This document shows positions 1 to 11,393 of a stretch of DNA of 64,000 bases, in pieces. Source of the DNA: Wyeomyia smithii (taxonomy: Eukaryota > Arthropoda > Insecta > Diptera > Culicidae); the NCBI RefSeq assembly GCF_029784165.1, contig NC_073696.1, positions 102,974,065 to 103,038,064 on the forward strand, given 5' to 3'. The position numbers and the translations under genes were made by a program. How positions within the stretch are numbered: position 1 is the stretch's first letter; every line of letters starts with the position of its first letter. Under the pieces are notes generated by a model. It worked only from the letters and a program-made list of their open reading frames with translations, searched no databases and had not been told where the DNA came from.

Positions 1-1845
1 CTACATTTTGTTTTTTGCTGGTAAGTGATTCCTATGTAAAATCGTATGCTAAACACATTGGCGTTGTCAAAATTAAAATCGAAAGGGGTGGGGGCCGGGT
101 ATTGCGAGGAAATTGCAAATTAAGTCATCAATCGAAAAAAATGCAATGTTGGCAACACTGCAAAAAATAATTGACCATGTAGTTCGATTTTACATCTAAA
201 ACCCTTCAAAATGATATGTCAACATCATCTGTAGCTCTTCAGGGTCCCGAGATATACACAATATTAAAAATGTGTTTTGATAAATTCGCAAAAAGTGGAG
301 GCAGTCCCATTGGCGGAGGGGTCCACCAATTGATACAACACTTTGTAGTTATAAGTTCCGGCCCAAAATACATCAACTCACAAATTTTGGTCGAAATCGG
401 AGATGGTCGATGCATTTCCTTGGACACTCGACATGGAATGACCCATGTATACTAATGGTTGGACCCTATTACAGAAGATGAGGCTAAGCAAGAGCAACTC
501 GCAATCAATGAAAGTACCTACAACTTTCTCCATTTGTATGCATAATGAAGCATCGAGCTGAAACACAATAAATTCGAGTTTTTGGACAGTTACTACATGG
601 CCTGAAATATCTCTGGTCTTGTAAAACGACAATTTTCATGAACAAAATGGTTTAATCTTCGGCGTAGTTCGGCGTAATTTGGTTTCGAAATATCGAAATA
701 TTTCATGATTAGCATAGAATATCACGTTTTTCATTACTTTCACGGCATTTCGCGAGTTTTTGTAAATTTCGCGGCTGATACTGGATTTTGCGGTTCCGCA
801 AAATCAGAATTTTCCACCGTATTTACTATTTACGAGCAGCTTCGTAGATGCAACATTACGAAGTTCGCTTTTTTGTGGGATTGAAACTTAGTACAATCAT
901 TCGATTTTGATGTCGAAAGACTTCAGCAAGCGTTTATTTGCAGATTCTGCCACAAGCCGTCTCCCAGAGACGGAAAACAACCTATTCTAACCTATGATAA
1001 TTTCTTCAACTAGTTCTACGCTATAGTAATCTGCGAGATGATTAAAAATAAGGTCGATAAAAAAGATGAACAGTTAGTGTTGGGGAAGACAAATATGATG
1101 AAAAAGTACAGATTACAGCAAAACGTTCGGACATTATTATCTTTAAAATCGACTGATGCATTTCTGGTGAGATTTAGCCACCAAGTTTTTACAACCTATA
1201 ATATCTCATTTTTCTTAATCTAAAATTGCGACTCTAGAACTACTGAACAGATTACCAAGAAAATTTGAACATAGGGATTTTCGAGTACGGGGAGTGTCAC
1301 AAATATATTAGTTTTGCTATAGCTCATAGGCGCGGGAAAGGTGAGGGCACAAACCACATATGCTACTTCGAACAAAACTCTGCTGCAAATCCTAGCCCAT
1401 GCTCTGGCATTCATTTCGTGCTGCCCTTCATTGATTTTACAGTGCATCGTTCAAACAGTTCGCTTCAATAGTTTGAACATGCATAAAAATCTATTCTTTT
1501 TTTGATTCAATAACCAGTGATCTTGAATCTATCAAAATCAAGTTAAGGAAGGAGCGCATTCAAGAGATTTTTTAAGCAGAAATTCAGTAACCATTCACAA
1601 TCAACATTCATAGAAAAAATTGAACTAAAAATCATTCAACCATTCAAACATTGCTTAACCAATTTTCTTGAATCGTATACAGCGCGACTATTGAAACCGC
1701 TTTAACCAGTTAGTAGAATTACTTTAATATTTTGGTTAGAGTTGGAAACCGCGTTTCTCGGTTAACGACAAACTTTTTTTTTCTCGTACCGTTTATTATA
1801 CCTAATATTGAGAGTAATGCAAATAAAACGTGCTATACAATACAC
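1..1845. other. Copy A, no gene seen
   Basis: AT-rich DNA with only short chance ORFs. Around 1710-1790 and elsewhere there are scraps typical of decayed repeats, but I recognise no family and see no gene. The same stretch lies at 13894-15738 in copy B. Confidence 0.6.
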
Positions 1846-2752
1846 TAGGATGGGGAAGAGTGATCGATTTTCCAGAAACAAGCTTTTTGGTTCCTTTTGG
1901 AGCCCCAAACAACCCTGAACTTATCGGAAGTCGATTGGTTTTGCCTCCGCTTGGCGCATTGCATTTCAAATTTGTATGAAAATTTATATGAGAAAAACCT
2001 ACTTTTTTGCATTTACCTTTCTAGAGAGCTCAATAATGATCTAATAATGCACTACATTATGTTAAAGTATAGTATTTTAGATGCTTAACAACTTTGCAGA
2101 AGGCACTGAAGAGCTAAGATGTCCCAAGAAGAGCTAAAGCTGTTCAAAGTTGATTATGTCGATTTAAACGCAGAAAATTTTGTTTTCTGCCAACATTACC
2201 AATGTACCGGTGTCAGTAGGATTCCCATCCGAAGTAACCTGTCGTAACGAGATTATACACTCAGCTGGATCAAGCAAACAAATTGCGGTCAACATTCTAG
2301 GCGTAGGTAGAATCTACAACGTGTTTTTGAGGTCACTTCTGATGGAAATCTGATTGACGCCGGTACACTGGCAGTGTTGGCAAAAAAAATGATTTGCAAC
2401 ATAAATTTCGACATACCCAACTTTAAACAGCTCTAGTATTTTTTTGGGAGACCCTAGCTCATTAGTGTCTTCGGCCAAGTTGTTAGGCATCAAAAAACCT
2501 ACCATTTGAAGTCATGAAACGTATGGTTTGAACCACTTTGAGCTCTTTAGAATGAAAAATGCAAAAAAAATTGATTTTCCCATACAAATCTCCATATAAA
2601 TTTGAAATGCAATGCGCCAAGCGGAAACAAAACCAATTGAGTTCCGATAAATTAAGGATTGTTTGAGGCCCCAAATAGAACAAAAAAAACTTGGTTCTGG
2701 CTTTCTGCTATCAAGTTTCGTTTCTTCCATATAACGATTCCCCACCCTACTA
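1846..2752. mobile_element. Foldback (long inverted-repeat) element, copy A
   Basis: The left half (from TAGGATGGGG) and the reverse complement of the right half (from TAGTAGGGTGGGG) align over about 430 bp. Shared blocks include CGCTTGGCGCATTGCATTTC and the GTACCGG-GTCA region near the middle. Two chance ORFs on opposite strands (1897-2088 plus, 2483-2683 minus) therefore encode similar peptides. They are arms of a palindrome, not genes. There is no transposase. The arms are clearly diverged from each other, so the insertion is old. A target duplication was not resolved. Confidence 0.8.
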
Positions 2753-3309
2753 TACTCAGTACTGCTTGCGACATTATGTACAATGTAAAAAACGATTGTT
2801 TTTAGTCAAGATATTCGGTTTTCAACTCGGGCCAGAATAAAGTCCATAAAAAAAATCTGTACAAGAAAACCTTGCACGTATGCGGGTGGTACTGTACGAT
2901 TATCATGAAAAGGCACTCTCGCTATACTAGTACCGGAGATAACAAAGAATTCTCTCGATGAAAAAGCGGCGAGAGGTCGTACAGTTTTTTTGCTTTTTGG
3001 TTTTGTATGAGGACAAGAGAGACCGAAATAATTCTTCAACACGAGCAGGTATGAATGGTATAAGTGTAATAAAATTTTGAGTGTAAAATGTGTGGAGAGA
3101 ACGCCCTCGCTTGATTTCGATACTTAAAATAAAGAGATTTTGTCACGTTTTTGGTTCTTCGATTGAACAGATGTGGTTAGGGTGAATTTGTACACTGTAA
3201 ACTTGAAAACGCCTTCCACGACAACCTTGCATAGAGGTTCAGATGTATTTTAGTACTTTCTTATTTTTTACTTTGTTGACCGACGGACCGTTTACCGGTT
3301 TAAAACCGA
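2753..3309. other. Intergenic, no gene seen
   Basis: Non-coding DNA between the foldback element and the LINE remnant. I see no recognisable gene or repeat end. The equivalent in copy B is 16646-17202. Confidence 0.5.
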
Positions 3310-4260
3310 ACGAATTAGAGATACCAAGCTTCTTCTGTCCTGAGCAGCCGTACTCTAGTCACCTTGTATACCAGCAGTCCTTCTCCGCACACATCCACCG
3401 AGTGTGAGGCCAACCATGGAGTCGACGGCCTCTTCCTGGTTCTGCTGCTGAAGATAGTTTCGGAGGCTCTCTCGTCAGGCATTTTGGCTACATGTCCAGC
3501 CTACTCACGCTGTATTATCCTAACTATATCAGCATGTTTGTATACTTGGTACCACAGCCACATTCCATCTTTCAATTTACCTTTAATTTACACTCAAAAA
3601 CTACGATCACTCGTCGATCAGCTCGCTTCAGCGTCCATGCTTCATGTCCGTGAAGGGCCACCGGATGGATCAGCTTCCAATACAGCGTTAGTTTAGTGCG
3701 AGTTTGCAAACTTCGGGAGCTTAGGTGGTTATGTAGTCCGTAGAAGGCCCTGTCCGTAGCTGAAACTCGTCGTTTCACTTCGCTGCTCATATCGTTGTCA
3801 CATGTCACAAGCGTACCAAGATAAACGAATTCATCGATCACTTCAAATCATTCCCCATCAATTTCCACTTCAGCACTAACACCACCGAAACTCTGACGCT
3901 CCCTGCATAAGAGCTGTACTTTGTTTTGGCAGAGCTAATGCTGAGTCCAAACCTCGCTGCTTACTTCTTTAAAAGTTTGAATGCATCCCGCGCCGCTCTA
4001 CGGTCGTTACCGATGATATTAATGTCATCCGCAGAACCAAGGAGCATGTGAGATTTCGTGATGATCGTACTGTTTCTTCGCACGTTTGATCTTTTTACTG
4101 CAGTGCATCTAACGTTACTAATGCGACTGATGTATTGCCAGCTATACGTTCGTATCTTCTCACTGAGTCGTATGTCGCCTCGAAATCTACAAACAGATAA
4201 TAAGTCTGCAAGTTCTTCTCTGTATCGTTCCAGTTTTAGTATATGTCCAGCCGAAGTCAT

Positions 4261-4395
4261 GGGGAGCTTCGTAGCCGCAAGGTTACAGAGTCCGCTTTGG
4301 TAAGCGGGTGGTCGTGGGTTCGAATCTTAATAGAATCAGGCAATTTGGTTGTCAAAGGGCTTCAAGCATGGGTTTGTTCTTTTATTTATTTTTAT
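4261..4395 (+). mobile_element. tRNA-derived SINE, copy A
   Basis: The head contains an A-box-like stretch (TAGCCGCAAGGTT, about 4272-4284) and a B box (GGGTTCGAATC, about 4316-4326), the two internal RNA polymerase III promoter elements of tRNA-derived SINEs. A non-tRNA body and a T/A-rich tail follow. It does not fold into a full cloverleaf, so it is not called a tRNA gene. It lies inside the LINE remnant. The copy in copy B has a T-to-C change within the B box (18212). Confidence 0.6.
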
Positions 4396-5039
4396 AAAAA
4401 TACGTAGTTTTGTGATTTTGTACTGAAATAATTTGAAAACTCCAAAATTCACTCTTACATACCATATTTCATCCACCTGACATGATTTGATACATGGAGC
4501 AATTGATACGTATGAAAATTACCAGTGTTTGCTCAATCTGTTTGAAAAATTAGAAAAAAACACAGACATATTTGCGTCTCACAAAAACGGGGAGGAGTCC
4601 AGAGGGGTGGCACCTTCACCAAAACTCATTGCAAGTTTTCCCAAATCGGCCGTTCCAGTGCTGAGAACGAGCATTTTCAAAAAAAAAAGTTCCGTCCCGG
4701 GTCTTTACGGGTTAACGGCCTCAATCTGACGGATGGGATACGGGAGAGTTCTTTGTATGTAGAGTTGAGAAACATAATGCTTCGCTAGTTGCAACAATCC
4801 AGTTGATGACCCCTTTTTTGTAGATTGGGCATATGAGCCCTTCCAACAAGTCGTTCGGCATTTGTTCACTCACCCAGATGCTCAGTATTATCTGGTGGTT
4901 CGCATAGTACAGCCGCCCGCTTCCGGCTTTAAGAAGTTCGGCTGGGACACCATCTTTCCCTGTGGCCTTGCCATTTTTCATTTCGCTAATCGCCATTTCA
5001 GCCTCCACCTGTTGGTGGCTCCACCGCTTGTTTATCGCT

Positions 5040-5064
5040 CTTAATCATCATCTTGCTCCTCATC
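5040..5064. repeat. 25-bp direct repeat at left edge of split LINE, copy A
   Basis: The sequence starting CTTAATCATCATCTTG is repeated exactly at 10074-10098. On the minus strand it encodes the acidic DEEQDDD linker between the endonuclease and reverse-transcriptase parts of one LINE. The two repeats mark where the LINE is broken by the 5-kb segment that carries the S28 gene. Confidence 0.9.
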
Positions 5065-5404
5065 AAGAGAGAGGGGTTAAAATAATCGTAACGATCTGTG
5101 ACGTAAGGTGGAGAGGGGTGGTGTGAAGTTGTGTGGCGTCACATGAACAATTTTTATTTGTTTTAATTGTCTAATTCACCTTCTCCTAGTTCACAACCGC
5201 TTGTTTTATCATGAAACTGAACATCATTTGACAAAAACGATGACAGCAAAAAAAAATCTCCCGAAAAGAGTTGATACCACTAGTAGTGATCGTATTAACA
5301 TATCCAAAAAAAAAAAAACAGAAAGAAACAGAAAAGTAAGTTTAGGTGAAAACCACAGGTAAAAAGAAATATAACAACACGATATGCTTCAACAGTAGAA
5401 CAGT
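5065..5404. other. Left end of segment separating the LINE halves
   Basis: It begins AAGAGAGAGGGGTTAAAATAATCG, continues with GTGACGTAAGGTGGAGAGGGG (a motif typical of small mosquito inverted-repeat elements) and then runs into A-rich DNA downstream of the S28 gene. No gene is seen. The equivalent in copy B is 18958-19297. Confidence 0.4.
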
Positions 5405-5410
5405 TTTATT
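5405..5410 (-). terminator. AATAAA polyadenylation signal for the S28 gene, copy A
   Basis: TTTATT on the plus strand reads AATAAA on the coding strand, about 30 bp after the stop codon at 5441-5443. This is a plausible cleavage and polyadenylation signal. The copy B equivalent is 19298-19303. Confidence 0.55.
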
Positions 5411-5440
5411 TTTCTCAAACACCAAAAAAGATTTAAAATT

Positions 5441-7132
5441 TCATCGTACAGACGACTTCTCCAATTGTTTTACGAGCGATAACCTGACGGAACTCTCCAA
5501 CGGAGTCAAAGGAAATAGATAACTGGCAAGTTTAAGCTTCAAACGTTGCTTGACCTCTTGCAGACCTGCCGGATCATCCGGTGACATGGCGGGTAGATCC
5601 GAGTTTCCCAACTGATTGCGAATTACATCGGCTCGCGCATCGAGTGTAAGATTACGGGTGATGCTTATCATTTTCCACGGATCAGCATCACCGTTGGTGA
5701 AGTGTGTGAAACTAGAGCCAAGATTATCTCCGCCAAATCGGTTATTTGCACGATCAATGCCTCGCTGGATCGATTCCTCAGTGATCCATTCGCCAAATAC
5801 TTCACGGCACGTATCAATGTAAAAATCAAGCGTTACTCGGTCGCCGAATGGCTGGGAAGGTGAATCCGTTGTGACGAAAAAACCAAACTCGGTACACTCT
5901 TGATAGAGCGCTTGACGGAGACCGTATGCATTATACTGAAAATCCCAATCAGTTTCTTTGAGCCATTCGATAACCTCTGCTATATCTGTGCCTGCACAAA
6001 CGCTATCCTCAGGATATACTGTGTTGAACCAACTCGCAAATGCATCCACAGCAGTTTCCGCATCAGTTCCAGTTATATTTTGGCAGACTTGAGCAAAACC
6101 AGTCACACTATAAAACAAAAATACAGCTGTACGATTAATTGGATATTAAATACAAATGTTTGTACTTTCTGCCGTAAATAGTGACCATTTCAACCGTTGC
6201 CATCAGAACACTGAAGAAATATTGAACTTGACGCGTATTTTCGGGATCTATTGGTGTGCATATGTTGAACTTCTCGTAAATCAAATCGGCACGTCCCAAA
6301 TCTATCATGTTCTGCAAAACATGGAATGCCACGAAGATCTCGTTGTAGCACTCCTGACTGCCATGTTCGATCAACGCCTCTGCCCAGGCCTCTGAGAAGT
6401 CTTGGAAATTAAGCACAGCATGCATATAGGCACTGGAAGCCCACGCAGCATGTCCTAGATGAGGATACCGAACCCGGAACCAGGCAGCCAACGCTCCGCC
6501 TAATTCATTACCGGCAACTAAGACCCTAGCTGTTTCGTCTCCGATATGCTCGCGCTTCACGTAAGTCACGAATTCAGCTAAATCTGCCAATATTTGTTCA
6601 GTACTCAGCAGACGAAGATTTTCGGTGCTCACATCTCTGAAAATAATCGAGAGTAAAATTTCTCTGTTGTTTATATCAAGTGAGAATTGTCATACTCAGT
6701 GAGTCGACTTTGTCCGTAGAACCGTGATTCAAAGGCAAACAGCGCACCGTTCCACTCCCGTGCCATTTCGTGATTCAGCGTTGTCTCGCCTATCAACTCT
6801 GGTATGATTGGATTGAGCCCTCCAAGAAAAATCAAAATGGGACCACCTTGCCGGTAGTTATCGGTTGAAGCAAAATAGCGCAACGTCCATTGTTCGGTAT
6901 TTTGAGCGTTAAAGTGATCGACGCTTGTGGTAAAGAAGTGTTCGGAAACTTGTCGTGAGCTTGAGTCGAAACCGGAACTTGTCGATGCTTGTTTCCTTGC
7001 TCCCGCGAATTGCCGGGTAAATAGTTGTACCGCAAGCTGCCGGCTGGCTTGAGCATTCCGTGTTCTGCGTGGAACGGTAGCGAATGCTACGGTAATCACC
7101 ACCAGTAGGGTGATAAGAAAAATCGATCGCAT
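5441..7132 (-). CDS. Secreted S28-family serine carboxypeptidase-like protein, catalytically degenerate (copy A)
   Basis: Three exons, 7132-6696, 6636-6166 and 6107-5441, with GT-AG introns of 59 and 58 bp, give 524 aa. Residues 1-19 are a signal peptide (MRSIFLITLLVVITVAFA). The S28 core follows: GGPILIFLGG, ESRFYGQSRLTEDVSTENL, ALAAWFRVRYPHL, QPFG and NGDADPW (441-447). In active family members (prolylcarboxypeptidase, DPP7, thymus-specific protease) the nucleophile lies in GGSYGG. Here that site reads GNELGG (188-193), with Glu190 at the Ser position. The Asp of DPW (445) is kept, but no His occurs anywhere after it, where GTAHC is expected. The fold should form; peptidase activity is unlikely. 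Its role is unknown and may be binding or secretory. A possible 3' splice site (TTTTCAG at about 7143) just before the ATG suggests a 5'-UTR intron. The length is normal for the family and there is no frameshift, so selection may have kept it. Both genomic copies encode the same protein. Confidence 0.92.
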
Positions 7133-8175
7133 CGTTGCGTACCTGAAAAAAAATTCTCTTCAATTGTCAGCACGCGACAAACACGTGATAAGTTTTATTT
7201 CGATAATTTTTAATGCAAGTTACATGAATGTCACAGGAGCAATTCTCTTCTAGAATGTTTTGTTATGCTCAGTTTTTAAAACGCATCAAAAACTTGTACT
7301 TGACATAGAATTCATGTATACTCACTTAAACGAACTTGCTGAAGGTTCTTCCTTATCCTATTATATATTGATTATATATTGATTATATATGGATATTTAT
7401 CCTATTATATATTGATGGCTTATCTCAGCCTCACAGGCACAGGTGATTTCCATGGTTACGTCGGGTTAATCATATGATTGAAAACCATCTGTGAATCCAA
7501 TATATGTAGCGTACACTGATATGAGACCAACTAACTTCAAGCAAACATTATAAACAGTGACTCATGATTCCTCGTGACAAATAGGAAATTGTAACACTCG
7601 TGGTCCTATTTCTTGATATTACTCAAACTCTTAACGGAGATAACGGTATTTGAAGTATTGAATGTTTGTCAATTGATTTTTTTTTTCATTTTTGAGAGCA
7701 CTTTCAACTGCCATGCAAGTGTTATTTCGATAGGGGCTCTTTTTTATCAAAAATACATATTTATAATAGTGCTAAAATGTTATTTTTTTCATTTAATTTA
7801 ATTTGCTTTAATTTGCTTGCTTATTTTAATTTGCTTATCAAAACAAATGTTTCAATAGAGTAGTGAGTTGAAAGAGAGAAACCAGTGATAATATTGAAAA
7901 TCGCAGCAAATAATATGTAATAATTCTGCGCTAGTGCAAATAAGCTAGTAAGTGAAATCACTTACACGGAACTTACACAGCATACATGTGGTTGACGCCG
8001 GTGTTTCAACGAATTTTGCCAGGCATGATGACACCAAATCAAAGATAAGTGCTGATGTTTTCATAATATTTTTCAGTAATACATTATCTATTAGGTTTCC
8101 AATCATAAGTATATGTAATCATTTGAGGTTACACCATCGCAAAAGTGTATTGCTGTGCTGTGTGGTAATTGTCTC
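7133..8175. other. Upstream region of S28 gene, AT-rich
   Basis: The presumed promoter region of the minus-strand S28 gene. A GATAAG motif lies at about 7187-7192, and an AT-rich minisatellite at 7356-7416. The T-run at 7677-7686 differs by one base in copy B. No coding feature is seen. Confidence 0.4.
7356..7416. repeat. Short AT-rich minisatellite, copy A
   Basis: TATATATTGAT is repeated in tandem with TATCC spacers (CCTATTATATATTGAT occurs at both ends). It lies about 220 bp upstream of the S28 start. Copy B has it at 21249-21309. Confidence 0.7.
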
Positions 8176-8413
8176 TGGGGATGGGCAAACTTCAAAGAGC
8201 GGCTCTGAACCGGTCATTCACAACTACGAACACTAATTTGCTTGTGATATTCCCTAATCGTGATGTTTGGATAAACTCCGGCTTAAGTTACGATAAATTT
8301 TGGTGGTCATCAAAAACTGCGTTTCATTTACGTGAGCCGTTAACTCGGTCGCTTTTTTTTTTTTCAATGAACCGGTTCATATGTACGACTCGTGAGCCGT
8401 TTGCCCATCCCTA
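8176..8413. mobile_element. hAT-type MITE, 238 bp, copy A
   Basis: Terminal inverted repeats are TGGGGATGGGCAAAC and, on the other strand, TAGGGATGGGCAAAC. This matches the usual hAT terminus pattern. The flanking 8-mers (ATTGTCTC and GTTGTTCC) resemble each other at only 5 of 8 positions, so the target duplication is decayed. Internal GAACCGGT motifs occur near both ends. There is no ORF of note. Copy B has it at 22070-22307. Confidence 0.75.
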
Positions 8414-10073
8414 GTTGTTCCTCCCAAGCAACACATATACGCTAACCATACTGCATTCTTATTAGAAAGATGTTACCATGACGATTGGACACAATCGTTA
8501 TTCAATGCGAGCCGATCGCTTTGTATGTTGGTTAGGTTGGTTAGCATTTTTCTTGTATTTTATTGATTTAAAAATAATCGAACGTAATTTAGGAAATAAT
8601 CGCGCGCAGATTTATCGACTGGATTGTACTTGAAACATTTTGTAATTCTTGATTAAAATTTTTCTGATAACTTTTTACTATGCATTTCCACTCTGTTCAA
8701 TTTATGACTTCTCTAGCTTTTGAATATTTATTTCTGCCTTATGCAAAATTTTAGTAATTATGTGGAATTTTCCAAATGACACAGGTTCAAAAGGATGAAA
8801 CAATGATTACTTTGGCATTTTAATTGGATTAGAATTGTTGTATTGTTACTTGTGCTTATACGTTTTTCATCTCATTTTTGTGCTTTGTATGCATGACTGT
8901 TGCCAACTTTTTAATTTGTTAGGAATATTTTCTCGATAGTCGCGTTGTTACCTTTTTCCTTGCGTCGGTTGCCGTAGTGTAAATGATAATATTGATTTTG
9001 ATTGATCACTCTTTCGACAGACTAGCATATATTCTACATGAAAAATTATAAAACTTTGTACCTACCAATCTCTATGATAAAACCGAATTTTCAGAAACTT
9101 CAAGGATATTGTCTTTTTGTTACCCGTGTGAACAGCGCGCATGGTGTTAACGGGATTATACTATCAATCCGTGGAGCTTGATACCTTTCATAGCGGTACA
9201 TCGTGTGCGGAAAATTGCTTGGTATGTAATATACTAGGTACTTAACAGTATTCTAGTTGATTCGGCAAACTTTGTCCCGCCGATTTATTCTTACTTTATC
9301 TAATTCCTTTTAAACATTCGATGACACCTTTTTTTAGAAAGGACTTTTTTAATGTTGGTCAGGTGTTTTTTTTTTCGCGGGATCATATCGCCTTTTAAAA
9401 ACAGTCGAAGAGTATACGAGAGACGTCGATAGTCGATCGGTTAGGCAAAAAGCCAGATGTCCGGGTGACCAAAATCCTAGAGACTCCGCGTTGATATTTT
9501 CCATGAGGTCATATTATCTACGGATAGGTCAACAACGTGCAATAGTTCTAGATATAAAGAAGGCCACCTCACGAGGAGATGTCCGACAATTCGAATTTGT
9601 CCCAATTTGGCCATAGAGCCGGTATTCTCGTGTGCGCTTTATTGTTGCGGTGATTTATCATCAAACTAAATGAGGTAGGACCGCGTAACGACTTTCGCAG
9701 TGATTATAATTAACTCGCGGGCGCGACATTTGTTAATATGGAATCAGTGCATCGTTTACCAAAACGAACCCTGCTGCATACCTTGCCTTTTCTCCAACAT
9801 CCCAGTGATTTCTCGTGGAAGTGCAGAGGTGTTCTCGGCTTCCAATAAAGCGAGTATCACGTCAACATATTCCCATACGCACTCCTTCATTGACCTGCAT
9901 TCGGATGCGGCCGGCGCTGGTATTGCCTGATATAAAGATTAAGGTCATCAGTTTTTACACATTGAAGATGCATGTTAGTCCCAAGCATCATCTGTTGGTT
10001 CTCTGTGTAATTACAGCTGATCTGGCATTAACGGAGTAGCAACCGCGGGCGGTTAATCATGCTCATGCTCATG
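8414..10073. other. Intergenic, no gene seen; right part of the segment that splits the LINE
   Basis: Non-coding. The last 600 bp, ending GGCGGTTAATCATGCTCATG, look like a dispersed repeat, but I cannot name the family. The junction with the LINE half is sharp at the 25-bp repeat at 10074. Confidence 0.4.
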
Positions 10074-10098
10074 CTTAATCATCATCTTGCTCCTCATC
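10074..10098. repeat. 25-bp direct repeat at right edge of split LINE, copy A
   Basis: Exact copy of 5040-5064. It continues rightwards into the endonuclease-linker half of the LINE (minus strand). Copy B has the pair at 18933-18957 and 23968-23992. Confidence 0.9.
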
Positions 10099-10670
10099 GT
10101 TCAATGGCGCACGAAAGTACTCCTTTCACTTAGCTGCAACCGTCGGTTTATCTGTAAGCAGGTTGCCGTCCTTGTCAATACACATCCTCGGTACAGAGAA
10201 AATCTTGCTTTTGACTCTATTGACTATTCTGTAGAAGCTCCGCACGTCGTATCTAGCAAAGCTGTCGTCTGCGCTGGCGAGCACCAGCTACCTGGTGAAC
10301 TCCACTTTCAGTGGCTCTTGTCTCCTTGTACTTATCTCTTTCTGTTCTGATGCGTAGCCGTATGAGCATGTGGCTTCTGACACGGTTCTTCTCGTCCGTT
10401 GCTATCTGGCACTCAGTACCTATCAAAGCAGCCTTTACGCTGTTTTTCACGCGTCGTACCTACTACCGTGAATACTACTCGATAGACCATATTTAAGTCT
10501 TCCACTCGTTGAAGCTTTTCATAGAACTCATTTTTGACGTCATCAGGTTCGTTGGTTGATGGTGCGTAGGTATTGATTAAACTGTAGTTGAATGATTAAG
10601 GGCAAACCTCAACACATATATACGGTCATCTACCGAATGACTATAGTTTAGACCCCCTTTCCCAGTCAGC
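10074..10670 (-). pseudogene. Degenerate LINE: endonuclease end and linker half, copy A
   Basis: On the minus strand, in order from about 10660: DDRIYVLRFALNHS, then INTYAP-like and NEPDDVKNEFYEKLQ (end of an APE-type endonuclease). Next come VRSFYRIVNRVKSKIFSVPRMC, IDKDGNLLTDKPTVAAK and a stop, then KEYF and the acidic DEEQDDD linker. Several frameshifts and stops are present. In the intact family this runs straight into the RT start, which here lies 5 kb away at 5064. Confidence 0.8.
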
Positions 10671-11393
10671 ATACAACCAAAATTTACACCGGGAATTGAT
10701 TAGGTACCTGTTTCCCGCATTTCCGTCGGCATCTCGTGACGGTTGAGATAGGAGCTGCTGAACAGAGGTGAATGACCACTTCAGGGCCTCAAGTTACATG
10801 TGTCCAACAATATTTCGTCTCATCTGAGACATTTCTGTATTTCAGTATTGATTTCAAAACCGATCATTATTAAATTCGGTATGTAGAAGCTGTAGTAGCT
10901 GATGCATTTCAACGACAATGAATTTTATCTATTTCGTTAGCGTGGTATGAAGGAAGAAGAATTCGTTATGTGTGAACTCCTAAACACCTGATTTGATCAC
11001 TGTGCCCATCCGTATACGTTGATTATGCAGCATGTTTGTATGAAATTAATTTTCCTGTATCTCAGTAGCGTAGTTGAGTGGGAGGGACGTATCATTATTT
11101 GTGAACTGTTGAAAACTTCGTCATGAGAATTTGCATACAGGCATTTTTTAATATGTGGCGTCGTACTAACAAACACTAACAGTCACTCACTAACAGTCAC
11201 TCACTAACAGTCACTCACTAACAGTCATCACATCACTCTACCATTTGAGACTTGACTGTATATCAGTGGCGTAGCTAGGAGACAGGGGAGGGAGTTAACG
11301 AATGCTGCCAATCTTTATTCAATTTGAAACTGCTTAACCGATTATCATTGAACTTGGTGCATAAAGGTACTATAGTAGCGTGTATGTTTCAAT
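10671..11393. repeat. Diverged repeats downstream of LINE half, copy A
   Basis: The phrase TCAGTRGCGTAG and the phrases GTGAACTCCTAAACAC and ATTTTATCTAT occur in diverged repeats here and again at 27394-27500, on the far side of the hAT element. This indicates a tandemly repeated non-coding unit into which the hAT element inserted. A 14-bp minisatellite lies at 11173-11228. Confidence 0.5.
11173..11228. repeat. 14-bp minisatellite, four units, copy A
   Basis: CACTCACTAACAGT is repeated about four times. Copy B has it at 25067-25122 with the same number of units. Confidence 0.85.

Larger units (their letters stand above)
3310..5064 (-). pseudogene. Degenerate LINE: reverse-transcriptase half, copy A
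   Basis: Read on the minus strand, the pieces are in element order. First comes the RT start at about 5008-4721 (MKNGKATGKDGVPAELLKAG, then ICPIYKKG), then a DCCN-RSIMFLN segment in another frame. A catalytic-loop remnant follows near 4030 (SADDINIIG, with SADD in place of the usual YADD or FADD). Last is a C-terminal segment at 3841-3572 (FVYLGTLVTCDND, then VKRRVSATDRAFYGL). Frameshifts and stops interrupt it, and a tRNA-headed SINE and other DNA lie inside at about 4258-4735. The family is the same as the fragment at 27560-28310. The clade (RTE- or CR1-like) is not settled. The missing 5' part of the same ORF is at 10074-10670, on the other side of the S28 gene. Confidence 0.85.

Noticed and set aside
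1897..2683. Two similar ORFs on opposite strands (63 and 66 aa) as a small gene family
   Set aside because: They are the two arms of one inverted-repeat element and contain no known domain.
4261..4330. A tRNA gene
   Set aside because: A and B boxes are present, but the acceptor and anticodon stems do not pair. It sits inside a LINE remnant, so a SINE head fits better.
5441..7132. S28 gene as a retrocopy made by the LINE
   Set aside because: It has two spliceosomal introns with good GT-AG borders, so it did not move through a mature mRNA.
10087..10350. Plus-strand 87-aa ORF
   Set aside because: It is the antisense of the LINE linker, which is the clearly recognisable coding strand.
11173..11228. 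CRISPR-like array
   Set aside because: The 14-bp units are contiguous without spacers; it is a minisatellite in a eukaryotic genome.
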